A DNA stretch of 64,000 bases from Brevundimonas bullata (GTDB taxonomy: Bacteria > Pseudomonadota > Alphaproteobacteria > Caulobacterales > Caulobacteraceae), in contig NZ_QLLC01000012.1 in NCBI RefSeq assembly GCF_003350205.1, forward strand, positions 1-64,000, read 5' to 3'. Below the pieces are notes generated by a model, which had not been told where the DNA came from, searched no databases, and was given only the letters and a program-made list of their open reading frames with translations. This document shows positions 47,486 to 57,039 of the stretch, in pieces. Position 1 is the first letter of the stretch. The number at the start of each line of letters is the position of its first letter. The position numbers and the translations under genes were made by a program.

Positions 47486-48619
47486 TCAGGCGTGAACCGC
47501 CGCCTCTTCCGCCTCGTCGTCCTCGCCCCTTTGCTCCAACCAGGACGCGCTGCGCATCTCGTTCAGGCGCGACACCGTACGTTCGAACTCAAAGGCGCCG
47601 ACCCCCTCGGCGTAGAGGGCTTCCGGTTCGGCCTCGGCCAGGACCACCAGCCGCGTCTTCGCCTCGTAGAGGGCGTCGATCAGCGTCACCAGGCGCCGGG
47701 CCTCGTGGTGGTTGGCCGGGCTGAGCCTCGGCACGTCGGACAGGAACAGGGTGTGGAAGCGTCGAGCGACGGCCAGATAGTCCTGCGGCCCCAGCGGTGA
47801 TCCGCACAGCTCGCTGAAACTGGCCCGCGCCATGCCGCCGACCGTGCGCTGGACCCTCACCTGACGGCCCAGCACCGGCAGGGCCGCCGGCTCCTCGGGC
47901 TCGCCGCCCTTGAGGTCCGACCACAGGGTCTCGAATCCGGTCCGCGCCGGGTCATCCAGCGGCGCGAACCAGACCTTGGCCCCGGCCATCCGGTCCAGGC
48001 GGAAATCGCGCGCCCCTGCCGTCTCCACCACCTCGCAACGTTCCCGCAGGATGTCGATGAAGGGTAGGAAGAGCTGGCGGTTGATGCCGTTCTTGTAGAG
48101 GTCTTCCGGCGCGCGGTTCGAGGTGATGGCCAGCACCACCCGCTTCTCGAACAGGGCGTCGAACAGCCGGCCCAGGATCATGGCGTCGGCGATGTCGGTG
48201 ACTTGAAGCTCGTCAAAGCACAGCAGCCGCGCCTCCGAGGCGATCAGGGCCGCGATCGGCGGGATGGGATCGTCGCCCTTGGCGGTGCCGAACACAGCCT
48301 TGCGGGTGCGAGCGTCGCCGTCGCGCCACTGTTTCACCAGGTCGTGGATGCGGGCCATGAAGGCGTGGAAGTGCGCGCGGACCTTCTTCTGCTCGGGCGT
48401 GGCCGAGTAGAAGAGGTCCATCAGCATGGACTTGCCGCGCCCCGGCGGTCCCCAGATGTAGATGCCCTTCACTTCGGGCGGGCGGCCGAACAGGCCCTTC
48501 TTCGCCAGATCCGCCTCCAGCCGTTCCAGCGCGGTCAGCAGCTCCAGTTGTTTCGGATCGGGGGCGATGACGCCCTCTTCGACGCGGATGTCGTAGGCGT
48601 TGCGGATACGGGAGGTCAT
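47486..48619 (-). CDS. zapE: Cell division protein ZapE (AFG1-like ATPase)
   Basis: ZapE is an AFG1-type ATPase that associates with the FtsZ ring in other bacteria. The 377-residue protein has Walker A WGPPGRGKSMLMD (loop near residues 56-64), Walker B LLCFDELQVTDIADAM and the sensor phrase LAITSNRAPEDLY. The family phrases VRAHFHAFMARIHDL and GGMARASFSELCGSPLGPQDYLA are present. Length and motifs are complete. Cytoplasmic, no signal peptide. It converges with mdh and is divergent from asd. Confidence 0.94.
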   Translation of the reverse strand: MTSRIRNAYDIRVEEGVIAPDPKQLELLTALERLEADLAKKGLFGRPPEVKGIYIWGPPGRGKSMLMDLFYSATPEQKKVRAHFHAFMARIHDLVKQWRDGDARTRKAVFGTAKGDDPIPPIAALIASEARLLCFDELQVTDIADAMILGRLFDALFEKRVVLAITSNRAPEDLYKNGINRQLFLPFIDILRERCEVVETAGARDFRLDRMAGAKVWFAPLDDPARTGFETLWSDLKGGEPEEPAALPVLGRQVRVQRTVGGMARASFSELCGSPLGPQDYLAVARRFHTLFLSDVPRLSPANHHEARRLVTLIDALYEAKTRLVVLAEAEPEALYAEGVGAFEFERTVSRLNEMRSASWLEQRGEDDEAEEAAVHA

Positions 48620-48778
48620 GCCAGCGGCATAGCCTCAAGGGGCCGATCAGGAAAGGCGGCGGGCTTTCCGTTGCGCGGCGGACGGAATATTTGGGTAAAA
48701 CTGGTTGCTTCGCGCTTGCGAAAGACCCAAATGCAGAACCGCTTTTCTCCCCAGCGCCCCTACAAGGATAATTAAATC

Positions 48779-49825
48779 ATGGGCTATCGCGTCGCCGTCG
48801 TTGGCGCCACCGGCAATGTCGGTCGCGAAATGATGAACATCATCGAGGAACTGAACTTCCCCGTCGACAAGATGCACGCGATCGCCTCACGGAAATCCAA
48901 GGGCGTGGAGGTTTCCTTCGGCGACAAGACGCTGAAGTGCGAAGACCTTGAGCAGTTCGACTTCTCGACCGTCGATCTCGTCCTGATGAGCGCCGGCGGC
49001 AAGGTGTCCAAGGAATGGTCGGAAAAGATCGGCAAGGCCGGTCCCATCGTCATCGACAACTCCTCGGCCTTCCGCATGGACCCGGACGTGCCGCTGATCG
49101 TGCCGGAGGTGAACCCCGACGCGGTCAAGCTGGCGCGCAAGAAGAACATCGTCGCCAACCCCAACTGCTCGACCGCCCAGCTGGTCGTGGCGCTGAAGCC
49201 CCTGCATGACGCGGCCAAGGCCAAGCGCGTCGTCGTCTCGACCTATCAATCCGTGTCGGGCGCCGGCAAGGAAGGCATGGACGAGCTGTGGAACCAGACC
49301 AAGGCCATCTACGGCCTGGGCGACGCCACGCCGAAGAAATTCCCCAAGCAGATCGCCTTCAACGTCATCCCCTACATCGGCTCCTTCCGCGACGACGGTT
49401 ATACCGACGAGGAAGCCAAGATGTGGGACGAGACCCACAAGATGATCGACCCGTCGATCAAGCTGACCGTGACCTGCGTCCGCGTGCCGGTCTTCGTCGG
49501 CCACTCGGAATCGGTGACGGTCGAGTTCGATCGCCCGATCGAGCCGGACGAGGCCCGTGAAATCCTGCGCGAGGCGCCCGGCGTCATGGTCATCGATAAG
49601 CTGGAGCACGACGGCTACATCACCCCCGTCGACGCCGCCGGCGACCACGCCGTCTTCGTCAGCCGCATCCGCAAGGACCCGACGGTCGAGAACGGCCTGT
49701 CGTTCTGGGTCGTGTCCGACAACCTGCGCAAGGGCGCGGCCCTGAACGCCGTCCAGATCGCCCAGCTGCTGGACGAAACCGGCGTCATCACCCCGTCGAG
49801 CGGCTATCGTACGCTGACTGTTTAA
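48779..49825 (+). CDS. asd: Aspartate-semialdehyde dehydrogenase
   Basis: Asd reduces aspartyl phosphate to aspartate semialdehyde for lysine, methionine, threonine and cell-wall diaminopimelate. The 348-residue NADPH enzyme has the N-terminal VVGATGNVGREMM loop, Cys130 in ANPNCSTAQ as nucleophile, and the C-terminal TCVRVPVFVGHSESVTVEF with the catalytic His. A structured element begins just after its stop. dapB, a later step of the same pathway, is 2.7 kb downstream on the other strand. Confidence 0.97.
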   Translation: MGYRVAVVGATGNVGREMMNIIEELNFPVDKMHAIASRKSKGVEVSFGDKTLKCEDLEQFDFSTVDLVLMSAGGKVSKEWSEKIGKAGPIVIDNSSAFRMDPDVPLIVPEVNPDAVKLARKKNIVANPNCSTAQLVVALKPLHDAAKAKRVVVSTYQSVSGAGKEGMDELWNQTKAIYGLGDATPKKFPKQIAFNVIPYIGSFRDDGYTDEEAKMWDETHKMIDPSIKLTVTCVRVPVFVGHSESVTVEFDRPIEPDEAREILREAPGVMVIDKLEHDGYITPVDAAGDHAVFVSRIRKDPTVENGLSFWVVSDNLRKGAALNAVQIAQLLDETGVITPSSGYRTLTV

Positions 49826-49831
49826 GTGAAG

Positions 49832-49874
49832 GGGGCCTAACGCCCCGCGCGCGGCGCGGGGCTGCTTGAGGCCC
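49832..49874 (+). repeat. Stop-proximal structured element, family 4 (copy C, after asd)
   Basis: The copy reads GGGGCCTAAC, inner hairpin GCCCCGCGC / GCGCGGGGC with GCG loop, constant TGCTTG, then AGGCCC. In the other copies the outer stem is GGCGCT/AGCGCC; here it is GGGCCT/AGGCCC, changed on both sides. This paired change is direct evidence that the structure matters. It begins 6 bases after the asd stop. Confidence 0.8.
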
Positions 49875-49936
49875 GTTCTATCCTCTCCAAGCCTCCGCAG
49901 CGTCTCTGGCGCGGCGGAGGCCGAAAGGTCCGCCCT

Positions 49937-50941
49937 GTGACCGCGTCCCCCTACCCGAACTCGTCCGAAGCCCGCACCGCCCTGGCGGCCGGGCTGCTTT
50001 GCTATCTGATCTGGGGCTTCGTGCCCCTGATCTTTCAGCAGATGGCGCATCAGGGCGCGAACGCCTGGGAGATCATGGGCCACCGCGCGGTCTGGGGCCT
50101 GGTCTGGTCGCTGTTGCTGGTGCTGCTGGCGCGCCAGTGGTCCCAGGTCATGGCTGTGCTGCGACAGCCCAAGGTGCTGGGCTGGCTCAGCCTCTCCGCC
50201 ATCCTGATCGCCACCAACTGGACCGTCTATATCGTCGCCGTGAACAACGGGCGGACGCTGGACGCCTCGCTCGGCTACTACCTCAATCCCCTGCTCAACA
50301 TGGCCGCCGGCGCCTGGCTGTTCCGCGAGCGGATCGACTGGGCGGGCAAGATCGCCATGGCCCTGGCCGCCGTCGGCGTGGTCCTGCAGACCCTGGCCCT
50401 GGGTCATGCGCCCTGGGTGTCGCTGGTTCTGGCGCTGACGTTCGCCGCCTATGGCATCATCAGGAAACGGGTGTCGGTCGACGCCCAGACCGGCCTCTTC
50501 CTGGAATGCCTGCTGCTGGCCCTGCCCGGCCTGATCTGGCTGATCCATATCGAAACCACGGGCGTCGGCCACTTCACCGCCACGCCCGCGGCGACCTTCT
50601 GGCTGCTGTTCGCGGGTCCGGCCACGGTCATCCCGCTCGCCCTGTTCGCCTGGGCGGCGCGGCGGATGCCCCTGTCCAGCATGGGCTTCCTGCAGTTCCT
50701 GGCCCCGACCATCGTCTTCATCATCGGCGCCCTGCAGGGCGAGGCTCTGGGGCCGCTGCGCATCGCCTCCTTCGTCTTCATCTGGGTCGCCGTGGGCGTC
50801 TTCGCGGTCGGGGCGGTGCTCAAGGTGCGCCGGGGCAGCCGCACCGCTGAAACCATCGTCGCCCCCGAGCCCGGCCTGCTGGACGACCCCGCCGAGGATC
50901 GCATGGCTGCAATGGACGACAACGCGCCCTCCTCGCGCTGA
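49937..50941 (+). CDS. rarD: RarD-type EamA/DMT permease
   Basis: The 334-residue inner-membrane protein has ten hydrophobic helices in two EamA repeats. RarD-specific phrases are LLCYLIWGFVPLIFQQM, IMGHRAVWGLVWSL, ATNWTVYIVAVNNGRTLDASLGYYLNPL and LLFAGPATVIPLALFAWAARR. E. coli RarD is linked to chloramphenicol sensitivity, but the natural substrate is unknown. The start codon is GTG after a GC-rich hairpin (GCCTCCGC/GCGGAGGC) in the leader. The C-terminal tail after the last helix is long and charged (about 50 residues). Confidence 0.9.
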   Translation: MTASPYPNSSEARTALAAGLLCYLIWGFVPLIFQQMAHQGANAWEIMGHRAVWGLVWSLLLVLLARQWSQVMAVLRQPKVLGWLSLSAILIATNWTVYIVAVNNGRTLDASLGYYLNPLLNMAAGAWLFRERIDWAGKIAMALAAVGVVLQTLALGHAPWVSLVLALTFAAYGIIRKRVSVDAQTGLFLECLLLALPGLIWLIHIETTGVGHFTATPAATFWLLFAGPATVIPLALFAWAARRMPLSSMGFLQFLAPTIVFIIGALQGEALGPLRIASFVFIWVAVGVFAVGAVLKVRRGSRTAETIVAPEPGLLDDPAEDRMAAMDDNAPSSR

Positions 50942-50995
50942 AGTCCAGCCAGAACCCACGTTGAGGTCCGGCGTGGTTCCAGCCTAGAAGGGGTG

Positions 50996-51547
50996 ATGAT
51001 CCGCACCCGCTCTCTCGCCGCACTCGCCCTGTCTGTCGTCCTGGCGGCCGGTTCGTCCGCCTGCGCCCAGAGCGTGGGCATGCAGGGGGGCGGCGATGAA
51101 GTCATCCGCACCGCGCGGACGGAGGCGCCCGTCGCTGCGACCCCGCCGGTCGTCGTGCCGACCACGGCCGAGACCTTCGACGCCGTCAGCAACACTCTGG
51201 ACGCCGCCGCCGAGGCCTGGTCGTCGGGCGATGTGGACGCGGTCATGGCCACCTATGTCGCCGACGAGCCCCTGCTGGTCTTCCTCGGCGACACCCCGAT
51301 CAAGGGACCCGACGCCGTGCGCGCCGCCCTGGAAGCTCGCGCCGCCCAGCCCGGCGGCCTGGGCCAGATGACCTATGAGTGGTTCGAGACCCTGCAGTTC
51401 GACGTCAACACCACGGTCGTCTCGGGCCGGGTGGTGATGCGTCGTGAAGGCAAGACCCATCGCGGCCTCTTCACCCGCGTCCTGCGCCGCACCGAAGACG
51501 GCTGGCGCATCGTCCACGACCAGCTGGCCTGGGGCGCCGACGCCTGA
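50996..51547 (+). CDS. Secreted NTF2/SnoaL-like protein
   Basis: The 183-residue product has a signal peptide (LAALALSVVLAAGSSACAQS) and a disordered linker (about residues 30-60), followed by a DUF4440/SnoaL-like cone fold: LDAAAEAWSSGDVDAVMATY, LVFLGDTPIKGPDAVRAAL and RRTEDGWRIVHDQLAW. The signal ends with Ala-Cys, which might be a lipobox (SSAC) but is a poor match, so signal peptidase I cleavage is equally likely. No catalytic residues are obvious. GTG at 50993 is an alternative start. Confidence 0.8.
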   Translation: MIRTRSLAALALSVVLAAGSSACAQSVGMQGGGDEVIRTARTEAPVAATPPVVVPTTAETFDAVSNTLDAAAEAWSSGDVDAVMATYVADEPLLVFLGDTPIKGPDAVRAALEARAAQPGGLGQMTYEWFETLQFDVNTTVVSGRVVMRREGKTHRGLFTRVLRRTEDGWRIVHDQLAWGADA

Positions 51548-51587
51548 TCGAGGCCTGGGTGATCCAAAGGTCGCGCGGTTTAGACCG

Positions 51588-52511
51588 TCAAACAGAAGCA
51601 TTGGGCGACGGCGGCGTGATCTCGCGGTGCAGGACCCGTTCGCGCCAGGCGGTGTAGAGACCGCTGCCGGCGATCAGCGCGGCCCCCGCCAGGGTCGCCG
51701 CCGTCGGCGCGTCGCTCAGCAGCAGCCAGCCCAGAACCACCGCGCCGACCATCTGCAGATAGTCCAGCGGGGCCAGGGCCGAGACGGGCGCGTGTTGCAG
51801 CGACGTGGTCATCAGCAGTTGCGCCAGCCCGCCCGCCAGACCGCCCGCCGCCAGAACGGCCAGCACCGCCCAGCTATGGCTGTGGCCGTCGATTAGGGTC
51901 AGGACCCCGCCGACCGTGGCGCAGGCGACGAAGAACCAGAAGACGATGGCGGTGGCCGATTCCGTCTTGCCCAGCTGACGCAGGGTGACGGTGACGGCGG
52001 CGGCGACGAAGGCTCCGCCCAGGGCGAACAGCAGGCCGGCGAGCGGCGGCGCGCCCTCGGCGCCGGGACGCACCATGACCAGAACGCCGAGGAAGCCCAG
52101 CACCACCGCCGTCCAGCGATGCCGCCCCACCTTCTCCTTAAGGAAGAGGATGGACAGCAGGGTGGCGAAGATAGGGGCGGTGAAGCCGATGGTCGTGGCG
52201 TCGGCGAGGGGCAAAAGCTTCAGCCCCTGGAAGATCAGCAGGATGCCGGTCACGCCCAGGGCGCAGCGCCAGACATGAACCATGGGTCGGCGGGTCGAGA
52301 GCGAGGCCAGCCCGCCCTTCGCGCTCAGAACCCAGAACAGCACCACCGGCAGGCCGAAGAGCGAGCGGTAGAAGACCATCTCGCCCGCCGAGACGGGCTC
52401 CAGCGTCGCCGCCCACTTCATCAGGGCGTACATTAGGGAGAAGCTGAGGGCGGCGGCGGCCCGCAGCGCCATGCCGTAGCTGGTCCCCTGTCTGACGCCC
52501 TGGCGGCTCAT
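51588..52511 (-). CDS. EamA-family DMT transporter
   Basis: The 307-residue protein has ten hydrophobic helices in two EamA repeats (ALRAAAALSFSLMYALMKWA, YRSLFGLPVVLFWVL, TIGFTAPIFATLLSILFLKEKVG, and so on). It resembles the drug/metabolite exporters of the RhaT/EamA group, with unknown substrate. It starts 7 bases after the dapB stop, so it is probably the last gene of the dnaJ-dapB operon. A longer upstream frame overlaps dapB and is not preferred. Confidence 0.88.
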   Translation of the reverse strand: MSRQGVRQGTSYGMALRAAAALSFSLMYALMKWAATLEPVSAGEMVFYRSLFGLPVVLFWVLSAKGGLASLSTRRPMVHVWRCALGVTGILLIFQGLKLLPLADATTIGFTAPIFATLLSILFLKEKVGRHRWTAVVLGFLGVLVMVRPGAEGAPPLAGLLFALGGAFVAAAVTVTLRQLGKTESATAIVFWFFVACATVGGVLTLIDGHSHSWAVLAVLAAGGLAGGLAQLLMTTSLQHAPVSALAPLDYLQMVGAVVLGWLLLSDAPTAATLAGAALIAGSGLYTAWRERVLHREITPPSPNASV

Positions 52512-52518
52512 CCGCCGA

Positions 52519-53268
52519 TCAGGCCTGACGGAAGCCGAGCACGTCCTGCATGTCATAGAGGCCGGGGCGGCGGTTGCGGACCCAGGCGGCGGCGGCCACG
52601 GCGCCCTTGGCGAACAGGGAGCGGTCGATGGCCGAGTGCGACAGGGTCAGCAGTTCGTCTTCCGAACCGAACAGGACCGTATGCTCGCCGATGACGCCGC
52701 CGGCGCGCAAGGACGCGAAGCCGATCTTGCCCGGCTCGCGCGGGCCGGTGATGCCGTCGTAGGGGGCGGTCTTCAGGTCTTCCAGATCACGGCCCCGGCC
52801 ATTGGCGGCGGCCTCGCCCAGCATCAGGGCGGTGCCCGAGGGGGCGTCCACCTTGCGCCGGTGATGGGTCTCCAGCACCTCGATGTCCCAGTCGCGCCCG
52901 TCCAGACGCTGGGCCGCGTGCTCGACCAGACCGATCAGGATGTTGAGACCCAGCGAGAAGTTGCCGCTGCGGACAATGGCGATCTTTTCCGCCGCCGCCT
53001 CGATCAGGGCGTCCTGTTCCGGCGACAGACCGGTTGAGCCGATGACCAGGGCCGGGCCGCCGCGCTCGGCGCAGGCCTTGGCCAGATCAACCGAGGCCTC
53101 GGGCGTCGAGAAGTCGATGATGACGTCGCACAGCTTCAGGTCGGGCGTCTCGCCGCGGTCGAAACGGGCAGCGACCACCACGTCCTCACGGGCGTCCAGA
53201 ACTAGGGAAACGGCGCGGCCCATGCGGCCCCGGGCGCCGGAGATGCCGGCGTGGAAGATGTCGCTCAC
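52519..53268 (-). CDS. dapB: 4-hydroxy-tetrahydrodipicolinate reductase
   Basis: DapB reduces hydroxy-tetrahydrodipicolinate in lysine and diaminopimelate synthesis. The 249-residue protein has the nucleotide loop AGISGARGRMGRAV, IDFSTPEASVDL, GSTGLSPEQ, the active-site motif ETHHRRKVDAPSGTAL and the C-terminal GVIGEHTVLFGSEDE. The start is GTG and overlaps the dnaJ stop (GTGA), so it is translationally coupled to dnaJ. Linking a lysine gene to a chaperone gene is a known conserved order in this group, from memory. Confidence 0.97.
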   Translation of the reverse strand: MSDIFHAGISGARGRMGRAVSLVLDAREDVVVAARFDRGETPDLKLCDVIIDFSTPEASVDLAKACAERGGPALVIGSTGLSPEQDALIEAAAEKIAIVRSGNFSLGLNILIGLVEHAAQRLDGRDWDIEVLETHHRRKVDAPSGTALMLGEAAANGRGRDLEDLKTAPYDGITGPREPGKIGFASLRAGGVIGEHTVLFGSEDELLTLSHSAIDRSLFAKGAVAAAAWVRNRRPGLYDMQDVLGFRQA

Positions 53269-54473
53269 GCCGTCTCTTTCGGATTGTCGGCGTCGCCGCC
53301 CAGAATATCGGCCCAGAACCGCTTGGCCTTGCCCGCGAAACTGGAATTGCGCGGATTCTGGCTCTCTCCGAACGAGGCCGCAAGCTCCTGCATCAGTTCC
53401 TTCTGACGCGGGGTCAGATCGGTCGGGGTCTCGACGAACAGCTCGACCACCAGATCGCCGCGCTGGCGGCCGTTCAGGTGGGGCATGCCCTTGCCCTTGA
53501 TGCGGATGGTCTTGCCAGTCTGAGCGCCGGCCGGCACCTCGACCGTGGCCTTGCACTTGCCGTCGCAGGCCTCGGACACCAGGCAGGGCGCGTCGACGAC
53601 GCCGCCGAGGGCCGCCACCGTCATCGGCACGGGAACCGTGACCAGCAGGTCCAGGTTGTCGCGCTCGAACAGTTCGTGGTCGTGCACCGACAGGAAGACA
53701 TAGAGGTCGCCGCGCGGACCGCCGCGCTGACCGGCCTCGCCCTCGCCCGACAGGCGGATGCGCGAGCCGTCGTCGACGCCGGCGGGGATCTTCAGGCTGA
53801 GCTGGCGGTTCTTGCGGACCTGGCCGTGGCCGTGACAGGCGTTGCAGGGGTCGGCGATCATCTCGCCCGAGCCGCCGCAGCGGGGGCAGGCGCGCTCGAC
53901 CTGGAAGAAGCCGTTGGCTTGGCGGACGCGCCCGGCGCCGCCGCAGGTGGAGCAGATGGTCGGCTTGGTCCCGGCCTTGGCGCCCGAACCGTCGCAGACC
54001 TCGCAGGTCATGGTGGTGGGCACCGCGATCTCGACCTCGGCGCCCTTGTAGGCCTGCTCCAGGGTGATCTCGAGATCGTAGCGCAGGTCCGAGCCGCGAC
54101 GCGGTCCGCCCTGTTGCTGACGCCCGCCGCCCCGACCGCCGAAGGCATCGCCAAAGGCGTCGCCGAAGACCTGGGAGAAGATGTCGTTGATGTCGTGGAA
54201 GCCCTGACCGCCGCCGCGTCCGAACGGGTCGCCGCCGCCGGCGCCGCCGTTCACGCCCGCATGACCGTAACGGTCATAGGCCGCGCGCTTCTGATCGTCC
54301 GACAGGACCGTATAGGCCTCGGAAATCTCTTTGAATTGGGCGAGGGATTCCTCGGATCCGCCGTTGCGGTCCGGGTGGTGAACCATGGCCAGCTTGCGAT
54401 AGGCCGATTTCAGGCCAGCGGCGTCGATGGTCCGCTCGACCCCCAGAATCTCGTAATAGTCACGCGTCGCCAT
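53265..54473 (-). CDS. dnaJ: Chaperone DnaJ
   Basis: DnaJ delivers unfolded clients to DnaK and stimulates its ATPase. The 402-residue protein has the J domain (residues 1-70, HPD motif in VHHPDRNG), the Gly/Phe-rich region (about 75-115, GGDPFGRGGGQGF) and four zinc repeats CEVCDGSG, CSTCGGAG, CPRCGGSG and CNACHGHG. A C-terminal substrate-binding part follows. The start ATG follows AGAGGA. It lies 184 bases after dnaK, with the dnaK terminator-like hairpin between. Confidence 0.98.
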   Translation of the reverse strand: MATRDYYEILGVERTIDAAGLKSAYRKLAMVHHPDRNGGSEESLAQFKEISEAYTVLSDDQKRAAYDRYGHAGVNGGAGGGDPFGRGGGQGFHDINDIFSQVFGDAFGDAFGGRGGGRQQQGGPRRGSDLRYDLEITLEQAYKGAEVEIAVPTTMTCEVCDGSGAKAGTKPTICSTCGGAGRVRQANGFFQVERACPRCGGSGEMIADPCNACHGHGQVRKNRQLSLKIPAGVDDGSRIRLSGEGEAGQRGGPRGDLYVFLSVHDHELFERDNLDLLVTVPVPMTVAALGGVVDAPCLVSEACDGKCKATVEVPAGAQTGKTIRIKGKGMPHLNGRQRGDLVVELFVETPTDLTPRQKELMQELAASFGESQNPRNSSFAGKAKRFWADILGGDADNPKETA

Positions 54474-54600
54474 CAGGCGTTCGTCCTCTTACTTTTCTCG
54501 GCGCCCGCCGTCCGTGTTGAGCCTCGGATCGTGCGGTCGCGAATGACCCAAAGACCATGTCTGCTGACATGGGCGCCCGGTCGAATGATGCAAGTTTTAT

Positions 54601-54640
54601 GAAACGGCCCCGCCTGCCGTCTGGCAAGCGGGGCCGGTCG
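54601..54640 (-). terminator. Probable terminator downstream of dnaK
   Basis: On the minus strand CGGCCCCGC pairs with GCGGGGCCG around a GC-rich loop, followed by TTTC. It is 18 bases past the dnaK stop. Read-through to dnaJ would be needed if dnaJ has no own promoter. A short dyad CCATGTC-TGCT-GACATGG lies between this hairpin and dnaJ (54555-54572). Confidence 0.7.
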
Positions 54641-54657
54641 TCATAAGCCGCGTTTCG

Positions 54658-56571
54658 TTACGCGTTCTTCTTGTCGTCGTCTTCGTCCGAGACTTCCTCG
54701 AACTCGGCGTCGACCACGCCGTCGTCAGCCGGAGCGGCTTCCGAAGCGCCGTCTTCACCGGCGCCCTGCTGCGCGGCGTACATGGCCTCGCCCAGCTTCA
54801 TCGCCGCCTGGGACAGGGCGTTGGTCTTCTCGCGGATGGCCTCGGGGTCCGAGCCTTCCTTGGCCGCCTTCAGGTCGTCCAGAGCCGACTGGATGGTCGC
54901 CTTGGTGGCGTCGTCGACCTTGTCGCCGTGCTCGGCCAGGACCTTCTCGGTCGAGTGGATCAGGCTGTCGGCGCCGTTGGTCGCCTCGACCAGCTCCTTG
55001 CGGACCTTGTCGGCGGCGGCGTTGGCTTCGGCTTCCTTGACCATCTTCTCGATGTCGGCGTCCGACAGGCCGCCGTTGGCCTGAATGCGGATCGACTGTT
55101 CCTTGTTGGTCGCCTTGTCCTTAGCGGTGACGTGGACGATGCCGTTGGCGTCGATGTCGAAGGCGACCTCGATCTGCGGCATGCCGCGCGGCGCCGGCGG
55201 AATGCCCATCAGGTCGAACTGACCCAGGACCTTGTTGTCGGCGGCCATCGGACGCTCCCCCTGGAAGACCCGGATCGTCACGGCCGACTGGTTGTCGTCG
55301 GCGGTCGAGAAGACCTGGCTCTTCTTGGTCGGGATCGTGGTGTTGCGCTCGATCAGCGGGGTGAAGACGCCGCCCAGGGTTTCGATGCCCAGGGTCAGCG
55401 GAGTCACGTCCAGCAGCAGCACGTCCTTGACGTCGCCTTGCAGAACGCCGGCCTGAACGGCGGCGCCCAGAGCCACGACCTCGTCAGGGTTCACGCCCTT
55501 GTGCGGCTCCTTGCCGAAGAAGGCCTTCACGGCTTCCACGACCTTGGGCATGCGGGTCATGCCGCCGACCAGGACCACCTCGTCGATGTCGCCGGCCTTC
55601 AGACCGGCGTCGGCCAGGGCCTTCTTGCAGGGCTCGATCGTGCGCTGGATCAGGTCGTCGACCAGGGCTTCCAGCTTGGCGCGCGACAGCTTGATGTTCA
55701 GGTGCAGCGGGCCCGAGGCGTTCATGGTGATGAACGGCAGGTTGACCTCGTACTGGGCCGTCGAGGACAGCTCCTTCTTGGCCTTCTCGGCTTCTTCCTT
55801 CAGGCGCTGCAGGGCCAGCTTGTCGGTCCGCAGATCGACGCCCTGTTCCTTCTTGAACTCGTCGGCCAGGTAGTCGACCAGACGCAGGTCGAAGTCCTCG
55901 CCGCCCAGGAAGGTGTCGCCGTTGGTCGACTTCACCTCGAAGACGCCGTCGCCGATCTCCAGGATCGAGACGTCGAAGGTGCCGCCGCCCAGGTCATAGA
56001 CGGCGATCTTCTGGCCTTCGTGCTTCTCCAGGCCATAGGCCAGAGCAGCCGCGGTCGGTTCGTTGATGATGCGCAGGACTTCCAGGCCGGCGATCTTGCC
56101 GGCGTCCTTGGTCGCCTGACGCTGGGCGTCGTTGAAGTAGGCCGGAACGGTGATCACGGCCTGGGTCACGGTCTCGCCGAGGTAGGCCTCTGCAGCCTCC
56201 TTCATCTTGCCGAGGGTGAAGGCCGAAACCTGTTGCGGCGAATAGTCCTTGCCGTGGGCGCGCACCCAGGCGTCGCCGTTCGGGCCCTTGACGATCTCGT
56301 AGGGCACCATGCCCTTGTCCTTGGCCACCACCGGGTCATCGAAATTGCGGCCGATCAGGCGCTTGATGGCGAAGAAGGTGTTGGTCGGGTTCGTGACCGC
56401 CTGGCGACGCGCAGGCTGGCCGACGAGGACCTCGCCGCTGTCCTGGATCGCCACGACCGACGGGGTCGTGCGGTTGCCTTCGGCGTTCTCGATGACCTTG
56501 GGGTTCTTGCCGTCCATGACGGCCACGCACGAGTTGGTCGTGCCGAGGTCGATGCCGATGATCTTGGCCAT
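54658..56571 (-). CDS. dnaK: Chaperone DnaK (Hsp70)
   Basis: DnaK is the ATP-driven Hsp70 chaperone for nascent and stress-denatured proteins. The 637-residue protein begins [20 protein letters not shown]. The ATPase domain includes [37 protein letters not shown] and [13 protein letters not shown]. The substrate-binding domain and helical lid follow from about residue 390. The last residues [13 protein letters not shown] match the usual acidic C-terminus. A heat-shock-like promoter lies about 170 bases upstream. Confidence 0.99.
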   Translation of the reverse strand: MAKIIGIDLGTTNSCVAVMDGKNPKVIENAEGNRTTPSVVAIQDSGEVLVGQPARRQAVTNPTNTFFAIKRLIGRNFDDPVVAKDKGMVPYEIVKGPNGDAWVRAHGKDYSPQQVSAFTLGKMKEAAEAYLGETVTQAVITVPAYFNDAQRQATKDAGKIAGLEVLRIINEPTAAALAYGLEKHEGQKIAVYDLGGGTFDVSILEIGDGVFEVKSTNGDTFLGGEDFDLRLVDYLADEFKKEQGVDLRTDKLALQRLKEEAEKAKKELSSTAQYEVNLPFITMNASGPLHLNIKLSRAKLEALVDDLIQRTIEPCKKALADAGLKAGDIDEVVLVGGMTRMPKVVEAVKAFFGKEPHKGVNPDEVVALGAAVQAGVLQGDVKDVLLLDVTPLTLGIETLGGVFTPLIERNTTIPTKKSQVFSTADDNQSAVTIRVFQGERPMAADNKVLGQFDLMGIPPAPRGMPQIEVAFDIDANGIVHVTAKDKATNKEQSIRIQANGGLSDADIEKMVKEAEANAAADKVRKELVEATNGADSLIHSTEKVLAEHGDKVDDATKATIQSALDDLKAAKEGSDPEAIREKTNALSQAAMKLGEAMYAAQQGAGEDGASEAAPADDGVVDAEFEEVSDEDDDKKNA

Positions 56572-56740
56572 GAGCTTGTCTTTTCACTCCTTGCGGCGGG
56601 CGATGCGGCGGCCTTCGAAAAGCGCCGCGCGTGACCGCCCCCAGTTGGGCTGAAAGCCGTCCCGGACATCCGGTCGGGCGGGTTGAATGGTTTCGGTCGA
56701 AAGCCCCAAGAATTTCGGGGTTTCTTCCGGACAGGCCCGG

Positions 56741-56772
56741 ATATGGGAAAGACCGCAGGGGCTGCAAGGGTT
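56741..56772 (-). promoter_or_regulatory. Candidate sigma-32 (RpoH) promoter of dnaK
   Basis: On the minus strand CCCTTGCAG is followed after about 14 bases by CCCATAT. This resembles the heat-shock consensus CTTGAA / CCCCATnT. It would give a 5' leader of about 160 bases. No CIRCE element (TTAGCACTC dyad) is visible upstream of dnaK or hrcA in this window. Confidence 0.6.
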
Positions 56773-56868
56773 TCGTGCGGTTCAGGACAGATTCGGCGCC
56801 GTTTCCCGCAATAGACCCTCTCCCGGCGGCTGAGGGCTCGAGCCTCCAAGAGCGAAGTCTGCACCCCC

Positions 56869-56987
56869 GCCGTCACCCCGGACGGCCCGAAGGGACGATC
56901 CGGGGCCCAGTCGCTGGATCCGAGGACGACTCGGCGGAATGTTGGGCGCCTGGGTTCCGGGTTCGCTTCGCGCCCCGGAATGACGGC
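56869..56987. repeat. Intergenic palindromic repeat, family 2 (copy 1, inverted relative to copy 2)
   Basis: The ends match the repeat at 58.65 kb in inverted order: GCCGTCACCCCGGACGGCCC on the left and CGCGCCCCGGAATGACGGC on the right. The 40-base centres of the copies differ. It fills most of the gap between the dnaK promoter and alkB. Confidence 0.85.
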
Positions 56988-57039
56988 AAGGATGGACGAG
57001 ACGCTTCTCCCATTGAGGGATGGGGCTTAAACGGGGAAG

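Noticed and set aside
54928-56634. A 568-codon open frame opposite dnaK
   Set aside because: Long antisense frames opposite dnaK are a known artefact of codon usage in GC-rich genomes. There is no independent evidence of coding.
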